Shown here one piece after another: positions 30,722 through 43,205 of a stretch of DNA of 64,000 nt. Each line of letters starts with the position of its first letter. Position 1 is the first letter of the stretch. The position numbers and the translations under genes are program-made. The notes beneath the pieces are model-generated. The model had not been told where the DNA came from, ran no database searches, and was given only the letters and a program-made list of their open reading frames with translations. Source of the DNA: Cotesia glomerata (lineage: Eukaryota; Arthropoda; Insecta; Hymenoptera; Braconidae); contig NC_058159.1 of the NCBI RefSeq assembly GCF_020080835.1, positions 8,370,001 to 8,434,000 on the forward strand, given 5' to 3'.

Positions 30722-31310
30722 TATTACTGTCTCTAAAAATAATAGCGCATAAATTAAGTATATATATTGTATGTAGACAATTTAAAAAATTGTACATTAA
30801 TTTTAGATTCAAATATTTTGCTGCATTTTCATGACAGATAAGAAAAATACAGCACAACTGCACCATTGAACAAATGACAGCGCCCATGCCTGGCTTAAAG
30901 TTAATCTCGATTTATGTACGTTTAGATCTACCAAAGACCAGTCAATTGTAGTGGTAATTTTCCACGTAAACTTTTTTTTCAGTTTTTTTTTTCAAACGAG
31001 CAACATAAGATGATTTTTTAGAAAATACAAGATGGATAAGATCAATTATTCGATTTTGATAGTTGGCTAATTAATCCTATTTTAAAAAGATTTAGTGACC
31101 ATTGGCCATTTGCCTGAAATTTAAGAAACTTACTAAATTAGTACTAAAAACTTGTAATTACAAAATTTTATTTTCAGTATTTCCAAAAAAAAATCTTCTA
31201 TTTTTTATTAATTTTTTCGGCCGAAATGCTTAAATAATTCTTTTAATTTATAAATAAATGCTTCTCATTTTATGCAAAAGAATGGAATAAAAAAATGGTA
31301 TAAATCTCTA

Positions 31311-32949
31311 GGGGAGCCTGGGGCACGACGGCCCCCTTAAGTCGATTTTTCCTTTTTGTGGCTTTTAACCATCAAATTCATTTATTTTCCATCTACTTCG
31401 AACGAATCAGTCGAAATTTTGCAAAAAATCGAAAAAAATAATTTTTTATTTTCTGGGGCACGACGGCCCCCTCCCCAAAAAATAATTAAAAAAAAATTTT
31501 TTTCTTACTAAAGCTATTACCATAAAAATCTAGAGACTCTCCTCCCAGAAAACGTCGTCGAGAAAAAACCACGATTCTTACGAGTCTTGAGTATCGCCGA
31601 GAATTCACAGAAAAAAAAATCAATATGAAGCAAAAAAAAGGCCTCAATTAAACAAAAAAAAAAAAAAAATAAAATAAAATCAAAACCAAAAAATTTGAAA
31701 AAAAAAAAAAACACATTTTAAATATAAAAATTATGATTGCCATTGTCTGTATTGCAATGGACTTTCCTCAGAGTTCTCAGAGTCATGGATTCAATGTAAA
31801 AATTGTAATAAATGGTCTTATGATTCTTGCGCAGGAATTGGCGAAGATTATTTTAACGAATATGTTTGTGATCATTGCGAATAATCGTATATTCACTAAA
31901 GTATCTCGATGTGATTTCCTAATCATTGAACATGTATATTTCATGGTTTATTCAAAGTGTAATTTTTTTAACGTCTTAAAGAATTATTATAAATTTTATT
32001 GTTAAGCTGTTAATTAGTTTTAAATAGATAATAATTAAAAATATAATTAATTTCTTTCATTGCACTCAGAGGTTTTAAACCTACGCACAAGAAAAAATAC
32101 AGAGATGTTATTTAGCAATGAATTGGTAACATTAGTTTACATTGATTGAAATCACAGGTTGAGTTTTTAGATTGAGCTTTTTAAAGACGTAATATTACGT
32201 AATATCTTGAACCAGACCTTTTTTTTTATATTTTTATCAAGTCAAAATTAGAAATGTGAATTGCGTAGAGAAAGACATCCTTGGAGGAATTCAAATAAAA
32301 CTTTGAGATTAGGTTTCTGTCTGGTGCAAAGAATACCATGACCAATAATTCATAATATAATTATTACTGTTTTAATTTTAAAAAAGTGTGTTTTCAATTT
32401 TTTATAAGCTATATAATTCAACTTTTTATTACATTTTTCAGTTCAATTAAAATCATTCTGATTCATTGACCTGAAAAGGCCTAAAATAATGAATTCTTTA
32501 AATTTGTAATTTTTTTTTCGAGTGGTCCATTATGCCCCACATATCACATTTTGGCCCAAAATATCATAAAAACATCATAGAGGCCATAACTTGACAGAAA
32601 AGGGAAAAAAAAAATTTTACCTAATTTATGAGAGGGACCGTTATGTCCGAAACCGTCGTGTACCTCTCTTCCTTGTATGATTCAATTTTTTGTTAAATTT
32701 TTTAGTTCAATTAAATTTTTTCTAATTCATTTTACCACAAATTTATCACAATTTGAAAAAAAAAAATTTTTTTTTGTTACAATTTTTTTCTAGAGTGGTC
32801 CATTATGCCCCACATATCACATATTGGCCCAAAATATCATAAAAACATTATAGAAGTCATAACTTGAGGGAAATTGAAAAGAAAATTTTTACCTAATTTT
32901 TGAGGGGGGCCGTCGTGCCCCAGGGGGGCCTTCGTGCCCCAGGTTCCCC
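31311..32949 (+). mobile_element. Pogo-like DNA transposon, deletion derivative
   Basis: 1,639 bases with long terminal inverted repeats, GGGGAGCCTGGGGCACGACG at the left and its near complement ending GTGCCCCAGGTTCCCC at the right, and TA on both sides (31309-31310, 32950-32951). A second internal copy of the end motif (CTGGGGCACGACGGCCCC) occurs near 31454, and GTCCATTATGCCCCACATAT is duplicated at about 32524 and 32797. It carries the C-terminal part of a pogo-like transposase. TA duplication is the rule for Tc1/mariner/pogo elements, which agrees with the coding remnant. Confidence 0.8.
31535..31884 (+). pseudogene. C-terminal fragment of a pogo/jerky-like DDE transposase
   Basis: From 31535 the frame reads SPPRKRRREKTTIL then a Lys/Glu-rich stretch, like the basic tail of pogo-type insect transposases. 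After a poly(A)-rich stretch (31650-31705) with a frame change, a second frame from about 31732 to TAA at 31882-31884 encodes a PHD-like zinc-binding tail. In it C..C, C..C, C and C..C pairs are spaced as CHCLYC, WIQCKNCNKWSYDSC and YVCDHC. The whole DDE catalytic domain is missing. The open frame reported by simple ORF calling at 31733-32005 is a shadow in another phase. Confidence 0.75.
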
Positions 32950-32951
32950 TA

Positions 32952-34067
32952 TAACTTCAATTTTTATTTCTTTTTCTTTCAGTATTTCCGTAATTATTAA
33001 TAGTTTAAATTATAAAAATACCAACTATACAATAAAATTCCAAACAAGGGAAACTTATATTCTTATTATACTTGTTTGAATGTGTGCTCTTTACAGGAAA
33101 ATTTCCATCTCCGCAATTTGAAGTTATTTAAAAAAAGTGTTGTTCTGGCTCGTGCACTATGTGGGTCACTGAGGGCTTAATGCTGTCGAGGATAAGCCTC
33201 ATGAAGCACGAGTACCTACCAGGATGATGCCACTAACTCCTTTATGGAAATGGAAGCTTATGCATGAATTGTGACAATGTAAGAACGGCAGTGAAGCGAC
33301 AAGGTGCAGGGAGGATCAAGAAGTGGAGACGAACAATTCTAGAGATCTCTTTTATCTTTGATATTTCTTCATTAAACAAAAGCCGGATATAAAGTTTATG
33401 TAAACTATTTTGTTAATTTATAAAATTTAAAAATGTATTGTATTTTTCTTGGCCGAAAACGGCTCTATTTATTTACTGCTGAAGCTTTAATAGAGGTGAT
33501 ATTCCGGATTGGGATAAGAGCCAAGTATTTGACCCACAATCTCGGAAATTGAGATGATAGAGTCAGTCCACTTGCAATAAACGAGATTTCTTATTTATGT
33601 CAACAGTAACTGCACAATTTTCAAGTGAGTTAATTATTTTGTTCTCAAGTGGAATCCTTTAAATTTAAAAATATTTTTACCGATGCAATTATTGTCAAAA
33701 GTTTATTTTTATTACAGAATTATATCAAACCTCCCTTTTACATTATTAATATACTTCAACTTCACTCAAGTAGATAGAAATGTGTAGCAAAGAATGAAAT
33801 AACACAATTTTAGACGTGAGTGAGGTTGACTGGCCAAGCCGAAAACGAAGACATCACATGAGGTAAGAATAGTCTATAGACAAATCTAATTGTAATCTTA
33901 GTTGGTTTCATCCCGTCAAGAATACAAAAAAACGAGTTACTTTAATTTTATAAATATAACGAAATTTGGTTATAACCATAGGTATACTAAAGACAATGGA
34001 ATCACACTATAATAGTTTGTTTATTCGTAGTAATGTTCTATAATAATTTTCAAAAGTAAGAAGTTAT
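32952..34067. other. Unassigned DNA
   Basis: The 33100-33350 part is of higher complexity (for example GGTGCAGGGAGGATCAAGAAG), but no spliced frame could be built. Nothing else supportable. Confidence 0.35.
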
Positions 34068-34135
34068 AGATTTCGGTCCGATTTTGAGAATACGAATTTT
34101 CATCAGATTTCCACGTTTTGAGGTCCTAAGAAGCC
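34068..34135 (+). repeat. Short GAGCTC repeat fragment
   Basis: Matches the section ATTTTCATCAGATTTCCACG plus TTTTGAGGTCCTAAGAAGC of the family. It ends where an unrelated 300-base GC-richer stretch begins. Confidence 0.55.
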
Positions 34136-34529
34136 CTTGCTCTTCTTCATATTGAATCTCAGCAAGTCCCACCCAACACTTCCTCTGCTTTATATTGCGG
34201 CTGTGGACCGACTTGTGCTTTCTGTACCGCATTCGCCCTGAACCTCACCTCTCAGGCTGTTGGAACAGTAACATGGGAAAACCATAGAGAAAACCCATGA
34301 TAGTATAGTCGGAGCTGGGCTAAGTCTACAATGATTGATAAGAAACTCTTCTTTGTCGACCACTGGAGCATTAGGCCCCTCTCCTAGTGTGCGGAGATCC
34401 CTCGCGCTAACCAACGCCGACTAGAGTGGTCACCCATTTAAGTTGTTACTTAAATGGGTGATCACCTAAGTCAGACATGTGCCGCCCGGCTATCTCTGCC
34501 ACTTTCAGAGGCCTGGCAACGCAACGCAC
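34136..34529. other. GC-richer unassigned segment with a strong hairpin
   Basis: Contains a long hairpin at 34428-34466 (GGTCACCCATTTAAGT, loop TGTT, then ACTTAAATGGGTG and ATCACC). The 34140-34430 part is unusually GC-rich for this window. It may belong to the SINE-like sequence that follows on the minus strand or to another retroposon. I recognise no gene. Confidence 0.4.
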
Positions 34530-34640
34530 ATATTTTTATTTATTATCACTGAAAAATAGAGGTGCGTGCCGGGGTTGAACCCGGGTCCCACTCTTTCGAA
34601 AAGCGGGCACCGAGCCGACTAGGCTATTGCCAGCCTCTCT
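34530..34640 (-). mobile_element. tRNA-headed SINE (same family as 36111-36336)
   Basis: The minus strand starts AGAGAGGCTGGCAATAGCC at 34640, with a B box GGGTTCAACCCC at 34571-34582 and head end CACGCACC, then a short AT-rich tail. The head shares its architecture with the SINE at 36111-36336 (AGAGGC..GCA.TAGCC, TCGG, GGACC/GGGTTC). A short AATAAA may be duplicated at both sides but this is weak. Confidence 0.65.
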
Positions 34641-34719
34641 TTATTGGCTAAATATAAAATGTCATCTCTAAAATTAATAATTTTCTAACTTTCTAGCGTT
34701 AATTGTAAATAGTATATAA

Positions 34720-36941
34720 GAGCAAGATCACGTCAACTGGACCCCCTATTTTCCACTTGATCATGAAAATTAAGTTCATGTATCTTGTTTATAAGTACAT
34801 ACCAAGATAAAATGATCCGCGAAACGATTTTTAAAAATTTCGATTTTAACAATAATTTTTTTTGCAATGAAAATTTTAGGTACTTTTGATTAAAAAATGG
34901 ATTGTAAATCAACCGTTAAAGTTAAATTAATGGAACTTGAAGGATTTGTTTTTAAAATGTTTATATTTTAGTAAAATATTAATAACTAAAAATTATTTGT
35001 TTATTATATTGTTAATTAACTTTTAAGTTAACAAATGAAAATTTCACTAACTTCTCGGTGAAAAAATGAAGTCTTTTTTTATCGGTTACATGCGTTATTT
35101 ATTAAAGTTTAAGATTTCAGAAAAAAATTTCACTGCTCGCGATTTGTTTAAACAATATAAATTAATTTATCACAGCACGCCGAGCGCCAGGCGCTGTCAG
35201 AATACCGCGCCGTCGAACGTCAGACTATGTTACAGCTTCGATTAATTGTAATTAAAAATAACAATTAAAAATATAATTATCAAACAAATTTTATTATTAC
35301 TATGATCAATATTATGACTAATAAAATAAGTGAATTATCTATTATTAAAGAAAAATAGAAAAAACGAACTAGTAATAAATATTAAATTTTGTAGACATTT
35401 GTTAACTTTATTTTATTTTTTTTTAAACTTGGTTAATAAAAACTTTTTTATCTTCCGACACATTATTATATTATTAATCTTTATATATATTTATATATAT
35501 ATTTTCTCTGTGCGTGTGTTTGTCACTGAACTTTTTCTAAACGGCTGGACCAATTTTAATGAAACTTTTTGTGTGTCTTTAGGTGGATTCGAAAATGGTT
35601 TAGATTCACAATTCAGTCCACGGAAAAATGTTTATTTAATTAAATTTTTATTTATAAATGGTTCTTGATCTTGGAATGTTTTACATTGGATCTGACAGAC
35701 AGTATCGAATATTCATTTGAGAAAAAAAATTATTTTCGAAATTCAAAAAAAATTTGTGTAATTGTGTTAAAATCAATCAGTTGCTAATTGAAATATTTTA
35801 TTATAATAACGTTTTAATAATAATTTTCATCAAAACGGTCCAAACTGTAACAGCTCATTCAAATAAGCTTGAAATTTTTAAATTTAAGACATGTGTACAG
35901 GAAAACGTCTGTCTGGTCCGCTAGTAATAATATAGTAATATATTATTATATTATTAATAATAATATAATAATGTTTCGGAAGATAAAAAAGTTTTTATCA
36001 ACCAAGTTTAAAAAAAAAAATGAAATAAAGTTAACAAATGTCTACAAAATTTAATATTGATTACTATAATTCGTTTTTTCTATTTTTCTTTAATAATGGA
36101 GAATTTACTATTTTTTTTTTTTTTTTTGATTTGTTTTAGAGTCGCATAAACTACTAAGGTCATGAGCGACTACGGTAGGGGGTAAACTTTTGAGATTGGA
36201 ACTCGTTTTATTTTTTGGGCTGAGCAGAATAATACACTTAAATATTGAAAATATTCATTGGTGTACGCCGGATTCGAACCCGGTCCAATGCTTTGGTAAG
36301 CAAAGGCCGGATCCGATAGGGCTACTGCGCGCCTCTTTTACTAATTTTATTAGTCATAATATTGATCATAATAATAATAAAATTTGTTTGATAATTATAT
36401 TTTTAATTATAATTAATCGAAGCTGTAACATAGTCTGACGTTCGACAGTACGGTATTCTGACAGCGCCTGGCGCTCGGTGCGCTGTGATAAATAAATTTA
36501 TATTGTTTAAACAAATCGCGAGCAGTGAAATTTTTTTTTGAAATCTTAAACTTTAATAAATAACGCATATAACCGATAAAAAAAGACTTCATTTTTTCAC
36601 CGAGAAGTCAGTGAAATTTTCATTTGTTAACTTAAAAGTTAATTAACAATATGATAATAAACAAATAATTTTTAGTTATTAATATTTTATTAAAATACAA
36701 ACATTTTAAAAACAAATCCTTCAAGTCCCATTAATTTAACTTTAACGGTTGATTTACAATCCATTTTTTAATTAAAAGTACCTAAAATTGTCATTGTAAA
36801 AAAAATTATTGTTAAAATCGAAATTTTTAAAAATCGTTTCGGGGATCATTTTATCTTGGTATATACTTATAAAAAAAATACATGAACTTAATTTTCATAA
36901 TCAAGTGGAAAATAGGGGGTCCAGTTGACGTGATCTTGCTC
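34720..36941. mobile_element. 2.2-kb long-inverted-repeat element
   Basis: Left end GAGCAAGATCACGTCAACTG and right end CAGTTGACGTGATCTTGCTC are perfect complements. Pairing continues for roughly 750 bases per arm with few mismatches (left about 34720-35480; right 36941 back to about 35945, minus the SINE). ATAA lies on both sides and could be the target duplication, or TA alone. No transposase frame is present. Each arm carries a higher-complexity block, GCGCCAGGCGCTGTCAGAAT on the left and its complement on the right. The right arm is interrupted by a SINE. Confidence 0.8.
36111..36336 (-). mobile_element. Complete tRNA-headed SINE with target duplication
   Basis: Minus-strand SINE of 226 bases. 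The head AGAGGCGCGCAGTAGCCC starts at 36336, the B box GGGTTCGAATCC is at 36269-36280, and a unique body is followed by a poly(A) tail seen as T at 36111-36127. It is flanked by a perfect 7-base direct repeat TTTACTA (36104-36110 and 36337-36343). It sits in the right arm of the surrounding inverted-repeat element; the left arm shows the empty site. It depends on a LINE for movement. Confidence 0.85.
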
Positions 36942-36944
36942 ATA

Positions 36945-37084
36945 AGGTAAAAGCCTTAATATATGATCATGTACCAGTATATGATCACTCCATGTATTTG
37001 TATACCTATGTTTGCGAATATAGATATACAAATACATGGAGTGCTCATATACTGGTACATGATCATATACTGGGGCTTTTACCT
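36945..37084. mobile_element. 140-bp palindromic MITE, copy 1
   Basis: Starts AGGTAAAAGCC and ends GGCTTTTACCT with TA on both sides. The arms pair almost throughout (TACCAGTATATGATCACTCC with TGGAGTGCTCATATACTGGTA). The same 140-bp element occurs at 48009-48148. It lies only a few bases beyond the end of the 34720-36941 element. Noncoding; a transcript would form a long hairpin. Confidence 0.85.
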
Positions 37085-37379
37085 TAATGTAAGATGAAAA
37101 AATTCCAATTTAAAGAAAATTTGGTATCAATTACTGTTAATATTCACCTTTTCAGCTTAACAACTCAAAAACTGTTGATCGCAGAATGTTTGTTCAAAGG
37201 AACTTTTTTGTAACAAATTTAATTTCCTATAAAATCAGTATTTTCATTTTTTCTAAAAAAATTTTTTTTATACCGAAAAATAGAGTTTGAATCGAAAAAA
37301 AATTTTGTATTACTCATACGGGAAAAGTAGTATCTTGACGCTCGCTGTTGCGGTTGAAACAGAGCTGTTTGACCATTTT

Positions 37380-37985
37380 AAAATTACGCATGAGTTTTTT
37401 CATAAATGAAACTGTTATTTAAGTGCGACAAGTTTACTTCTTTGATTCGTTTGTGAGTTATCGTTGTCGAAAGAAAACCGAAAAAAGTGTTTTTTCGGAA
37501 TTACTTCAAAATTCCTTGTTCGATCAATTTAAACTTAAAGATTTTCAATGAGACTTTAAATACTGCGTTGAATGCCGTCAACCGCGTAAAAATCGGTTCA
37601 TTCATTCAAAAGTTATTGCGGTTTGAAAATTCAAAAAATCGTATTTTATTAAACTGCTATTAGAGTTTTGAGCTCGAAGAGCTCAAAATGACACAAAAAT
37701 CATATTTTTGAGCTTGAAGAGCTCAAAACGTAATGTTTAATTTTGAGCGCTTAAGTACAAAATGAGCGGGAAGTGGCAGGGATGGCCTTTAGGGTCAACC
37801 GTTTTCCAGATTTTTTTTTTGCATGTAACCTTTGAATTTTTGAGCTCGAAGAGCTCAAAAATAAACTAGACGGGAGATTTTCGAGTGTTTCAACCTCAAA
37901 AAAAGCGGAAAGCTCCAGGGATAGTTGCCTGCCAGTTAACCGTTTTTCAGATTTTTTGATAGATATTTCAAATCTAATTTTTGCC
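37380..37985 (+). repeat. GAGCTC interspersed repeat, 3' half plus a second tail
   Basis: Starts within the family near GAGTTATCGTTGTCGAAAG (37452) and runs to AGGGTCAACCGTTTTCC at 37806. It includes GAGCTCGAAGAGCTC at 37671-37685 and GAGCTTGAAGAGCTC at 37710-37724. A diverged second tail follows to about 37960, with another GAGCTCGAAGAGCTC and GCGGAAAGCTCCAGGGATAG, suggesting a local duplication or an independent copy. Confidence 0.75.
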
Positions 37986-38175
37986 ACAAATTGATTGATT
38001 TGTTTAAAAGATACATTCCTTGAAAAATTTTCATGAAAATTACTCTTTAATTTTCTAAAAATTAATATTTTTATAATAGTTATTACGAGCTAAAAAAAAT
38101 AAAAAAATAATGAAGGAAAGGTAAGTGACCTCACAGGTATTGAGAGTATAAGTATGGACTGAGAAACGATGATGG

Positions 38176-38262
38176 TGGACGGGGCCCGGTAGCTTAACTG
38201 GTCGAGCTCCTGTCATGTTATCAGGGAGATCCAGGTTCGATTTCTGGCTTGGCAACCAACCC
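38176..38262 (+). mobile_element. tRNA-like sequence (SINE head or tRNA pseudogene)
   Basis: Reads GGGCCCGGTAGCTTAACTGG with an A-box-like TAGCTTAACTGG, then a B box GGTTCGATTTC in a T-arm CCAG/CTGG. The 5' and 3' ends do not form an acceptor stem and no intron or CCA is seen. It is therefore not a working tRNA. It lies alone in AT-rich DNA without a clear body or tail. Confidence 0.6.
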
Positions 38263-39565
38263 CATTTATTTTTTCAAAGTTTGACTTTACTCTCATCTAA
38301 TTTCTTTCATTTAATTAACATCTTTATAACTCGAACAGATACCACATAAGCGTTCAGCTTCACTAGTATTCAAGTTCGGTGGATCCCCATCGAAATTATG
38401 TAAAAGAGAGAATATGTCTCTCGACCAATATTGAAGATGGAATGTCCATCCGTTGGCTTGAATTTAGATCTACTAGTCATTTGACCGCTAGGCACTAAAA
38501 CTTTAAGTTATTACGAGCCTTTCAAATATCAGAAATTTTTTATTTCTGAATATTTGATTTAAAAATATTTAATCTCAATACTATCAGATTTTGCAAATAT
38601 TATGAGCAATAATGAAAACATAGATAACCATTGACAGTATTTGTCATATCAAGATGTTCACAGATATTACCATCAAAAACAATGTAAAAATATTCTACTT
38701 CAATAAGCTTTATTTTTAACTATTTTGAGCATTGATCCATAAAATTTCTAATTTAACTAAATATCTGAATTTCACAAACTAAAAGCACGTAAAAAATTAA
38801 TATCTTACCATCTGTAATTTTTGGCATTTGCAGGAGACATCTATTAAATTAAATACATCTTATTAAGTCGTTGTTCAATAAAATATGCGCATATATATTA
38901 TTTAATTATCATCTTGATATTTTTTTTTCATCTGTATATGACAGTAATAATATTATATAGTAATTTTTTTATTTATCAAAAAATAATTCAAGTAACTCAA
39001 GCAAAAGGGCAAGAACACAAAAAATCTTCAAGCATTATGCTAATCGTTTAAAGACACGTGTTTGTAATGGCTTATTTTTACGTGACCCAAACGTTGACGC
39101 AACCAGTAGAAAAAAAATACCTTACAAGATCTCTCTTACTCTTTGCCTGCTGGTCGGGTTGATGGTCTTAAATTTAAATTGCTGATTAGACGCGACATCC
39201 TGCTGATATCAAGCCCACTCCGACACTTTTGTGTCTTTAATTTGAGGGGCAAACTTTTAAGATTGAGCTAAGGTGAATAAATTTATATTATACCAACCAG
39301 CCTCGATTCTATTTACAAAGGCAATAAGAAACGCAATAAGCAATAACTATAGCTTCGTATAATTATTAATGTGATGTATTTTTTAGAATATGATATTAAA
39401 AATTCTGCAATGTCATTCGTTGGCTCCTTTATTTATTCCCATTTTTCAGCAACGATCGCGAAAGTTTAAAAATGCAATTCATTATCGGTATTAAAAACTT
39501 TGTAATTTTAAAAATTTATCACTGAAGTCTTTTTTGTTTTGATCTCTTGAAATCTTAAAATTTTA
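38263..39565. other. AT-rich DNA, no gene seen
   Basis: No supportable frame or repeat. A moderately complex patch at 39120-39270 shows no coding signal. Confidence 0.4.
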
Positions 39566-40490
<925 letters not shown>

Positions 40491-40563
40491 AAACAACTGA
40501 AATTTAAAAACTCAAAATTAATCTAAAATCATAAAGTAGTTTCCACGTTAAAATTTTTAATAA

Positions 40564-40902
40564 TGTAAGACTCGAGGTTTATATTTTGTATACCACTCAT
40601 ATTTATTTATACATCTACAAGTAATAACCCGACAATGACTACGGAATGAGACATCTAATAAAAGCCAATATAATTAAGGGATGACAATAACTGGGTGGTG
40701 TTGTACTAGGACCCATCGCGTGAGGTCCTCATGAAGGGTGGCGTCGGAATGCCCCTAACAATCTCTCTCGTAGTCCTCTCAACCCTCGTTGAGTGGGGGC
40801 GAGTCTTGTCACGGGCTGGGGGTAAGACCTTACGTCACAGATCTCAGGCCTCACGATACTCGACAGCCGTCAGCCTCGGCAATAAGAATAGCGTTGCTTA
40901 CA
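40564..40902. repeat. Left LTR (339 bp)
   Basis: TGTAAG...TTACA ends. It contains CTAATAAAAGCC on the plus strand and AATAAATATGAG on the minus strand, so poly(A) signals do not decide orientation. Short open frames inside it are not genes. Confidence 0.9.
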
Positions 40903-43019
40903 GTCGGCCGTCCTGATGATGCTCGCGTCCTCGCGACTAGTGGTCAGCTGCTCGTTCGAGTGACCATGTCACTTTGCCTGCTATATCACTATTTTCGACC
41001 TAAAATAATATTCGAGTATTATCAGCATTTGAAAAATATAAGATATCATGCAATATCATGCAGCCATTCCTATTGTAAGATCAAAGCCGTTCTCGTTTTT
41101 ATCAAAAATCAACAACACATTACAATTAGACAATAATCATGTGCATCCTCTACCTACTAGACTCAGGGCATGTGTCTATACCGCTGATCCAGTCATACAT
41201 GCTTAAACTTTAGAGCCGACCAATTGGCACCAGTGACTTCGTATCTGACTCAGCCGTCCACCGGATACGAATCACTACTCGCCATATAGCTTTTCTGCAG
41301 CTCTAAATTTTAACATTCCATTCAATTTTCATGCGTATAATTTCAAGCTTAACCCATTTACGTCGTTAGTACTCAATAACGATTGCATGCTTTGTGACAG
41401 ATATCACTAAAACCACTAGCAGTACGGAGAAACCACCGCCAACCGGCGCTTGATCGATTAAGATCTTTGCAGTTTCTCGACGTAACCACCAGGACGTTGG
41501 AGTCGTCGCCCGGTCATTACTGACCGCCCGATCGTTCAACGATCACACGACTCAAATCGGCTTTCGCCAATTAAACCACTAGTAGTGCGGAGAAGCTACT
41601 CCCATACGGCACTTGATCGATTCCCTAATCTTGCAGTCTCTCGACGCAACTACTAGGACGATGACTCCCTAGCCAGCATTAGGATGCAAATCCTCCTCCA
41701 TCTGGCCTCCGTTTGTAATGAGTTAGGTCATATTCGGTGCACTAATGAAGTATCCTTGCTGCTACGGAGCTCAGGATCACTCCAGCTGTTCACCAACTCC
41801 TCTAAGTTCGCACTAATAAGTGCCGATTGTTGCTGCAACCGCTTAATTTTACACTGTCAAGAGTTGAACGGCCAACGTGATAGTCCAACTCAGCTTTTTA
41901 TCTAGAACAGATTAAGAGTGTCGACGATGTAACGTCTTACCACTGAAATCCCTTCAAGATTCCTGGTTTTCCGTCTACAATCATAATGACGGTCCATGAC
42001 GTACTCGATGCACACGTTCGTGCATCTCATGCACTATCGTCAATTGTTGAAAGATCTTCAACAGCTATCGCTGCCGTCCATACTGACTCGGTAATATCTG
42101 TACAACGGTTACTCGAGCAACAGACGTATCCCAGACGAGTTGATACTTCAGCACTCATCAGAACCACCTTCGAAGCCTAGTCAGAAACTTTGAAGACATG
42201 AATTAACATTTTAGCTAGAGACAGATGTAATGCTCTCGACGATATATAAATCTTATCTTCATCAAGCCTTAATTACAATAACAATAGTTATTTTATTTAA
42301 TTTTTAATGGTTACTATGCTCACATATTCTATCGCTGAAATTCCAGCTTGAATTTCAATCATATTTTATACAGGTACGAGAAACCACATTTCGTTCACTC
42401 AACATCCAAGAAGGACGTATAGCTGATTCCCCTTACTTTAAGATACTCAACGTACTCAATGTTAGACCATAGCAATTCTAACAACCGATACCTCATAGCT
42501 GATGTGACAATATACTCTAACCAGTATCCACGACCCCTTTTTTTTTGAGGCCCAGTTGACCTGAGTTTACTACCTGACTATTACTTGTCGTAAAATTAAC
42601 CCGCAGTCTTAAACAAGACTACTATTGTTTAAGGGACAGTAACTGCGCTACTGTACAGATTCAAACCAAACTATTTTGCAATTACGTAAATATCGATCTT
42701 GTTGACCGACGTTTCTATTACTTTAAGATCTTAAAATCTTGTTCTGTCGGCAGGGCATTCAATAATTTCGTAGTAGTCCGATACCACATGGTGATTTTAA
42801 AAATGATAATTTCGATTACAATTTAAATTTGCAAACTTCATCCGAGTATTGTGCGATATTAATTAACAATGCTTAGTGATAACTCTTCGCAAAAATACCG
42901 ATATGAATTTAGAATATAGTGCTGAATTATTTAATCGCTCATCTAATTCTTCATCCTTCTAGTATGCAATTAGTACATCAATTAATGACCTAGCATTCAC
43001 AAATAATCGACTTCAATAA
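40903..43019. other. LTR element interior, left part, broken coding remnants
   Basis: Higher-complexity DNA at 41140-42640 with no long frame. The 41400-41700 section has two similar segments containing ACCACTAG.AGT.CGGAGAA (about 41412 and 41575) and CTTGATCGATT, which looks like a degenerate tandem duplication of about 160 bases. Possible minus-strand gag-like fragments lie at 41700-41880. Confidence 0.45.
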
Positions 43020-43205
43020 TCTATACTAATTTTATAAAAGGGAAAGATTTGATTGTTTGTTGGCATTGAATAGGCTCCGGAACTACTGAACCGATTTGCA
43101 AAATTATTTCACTGTTGGGAAGCTACACTATCCCCGGATGACATAGGCTATTTTATATTCTCAAATTATTGTTAAATACCGTGCAAAGCCGGGGTAGACT
43201 GCTAG
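43020..43205 (+). mobile_element. Mini-Helitron (non-autonomous, 186 bp)
   Basis: Starts TCTATACTAATTTTATAAAAG and ends GCCGGGGTAGACTGCTAG, with A before and T after, the Helitron insertion rule. A short stem near the 3' end, ACCG (43178-43181) with CGGGGT (43190-43195), precedes CTAG. The body contains the widespread AGGCTCCGGAACTACTGAACC motif that I associate with short insect Helitron-type repeats. No coding content. It is inserted in the LTR element interior. Confidence 0.75.

Noticed and set aside
31733..32005. 90-residue open frame in the pogo-like element
   Set aside because: The real coding remnant is in the neighbouring phase (zinc-finger tail ending at 31884); this frame is a shadow.
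38176..38262. Functional tRNA gene
   Set aside because: There is no acceptor stem pairing although A- and B-box-like motifs exist. The same holds for the other tRNA-like heads.
40912..40945. CTGATGA motif next to the LTR as a possible hammerhead ribozyme
   Set aside because: There is no GAAA core partner and no stem I or III pairing.
40731..41136. Frames starting MKGGVGMPLT (and the same at 47437)
   Set aside because: They lie inside the two LTRs, which explains the repetition; no gag-like continuation follows.
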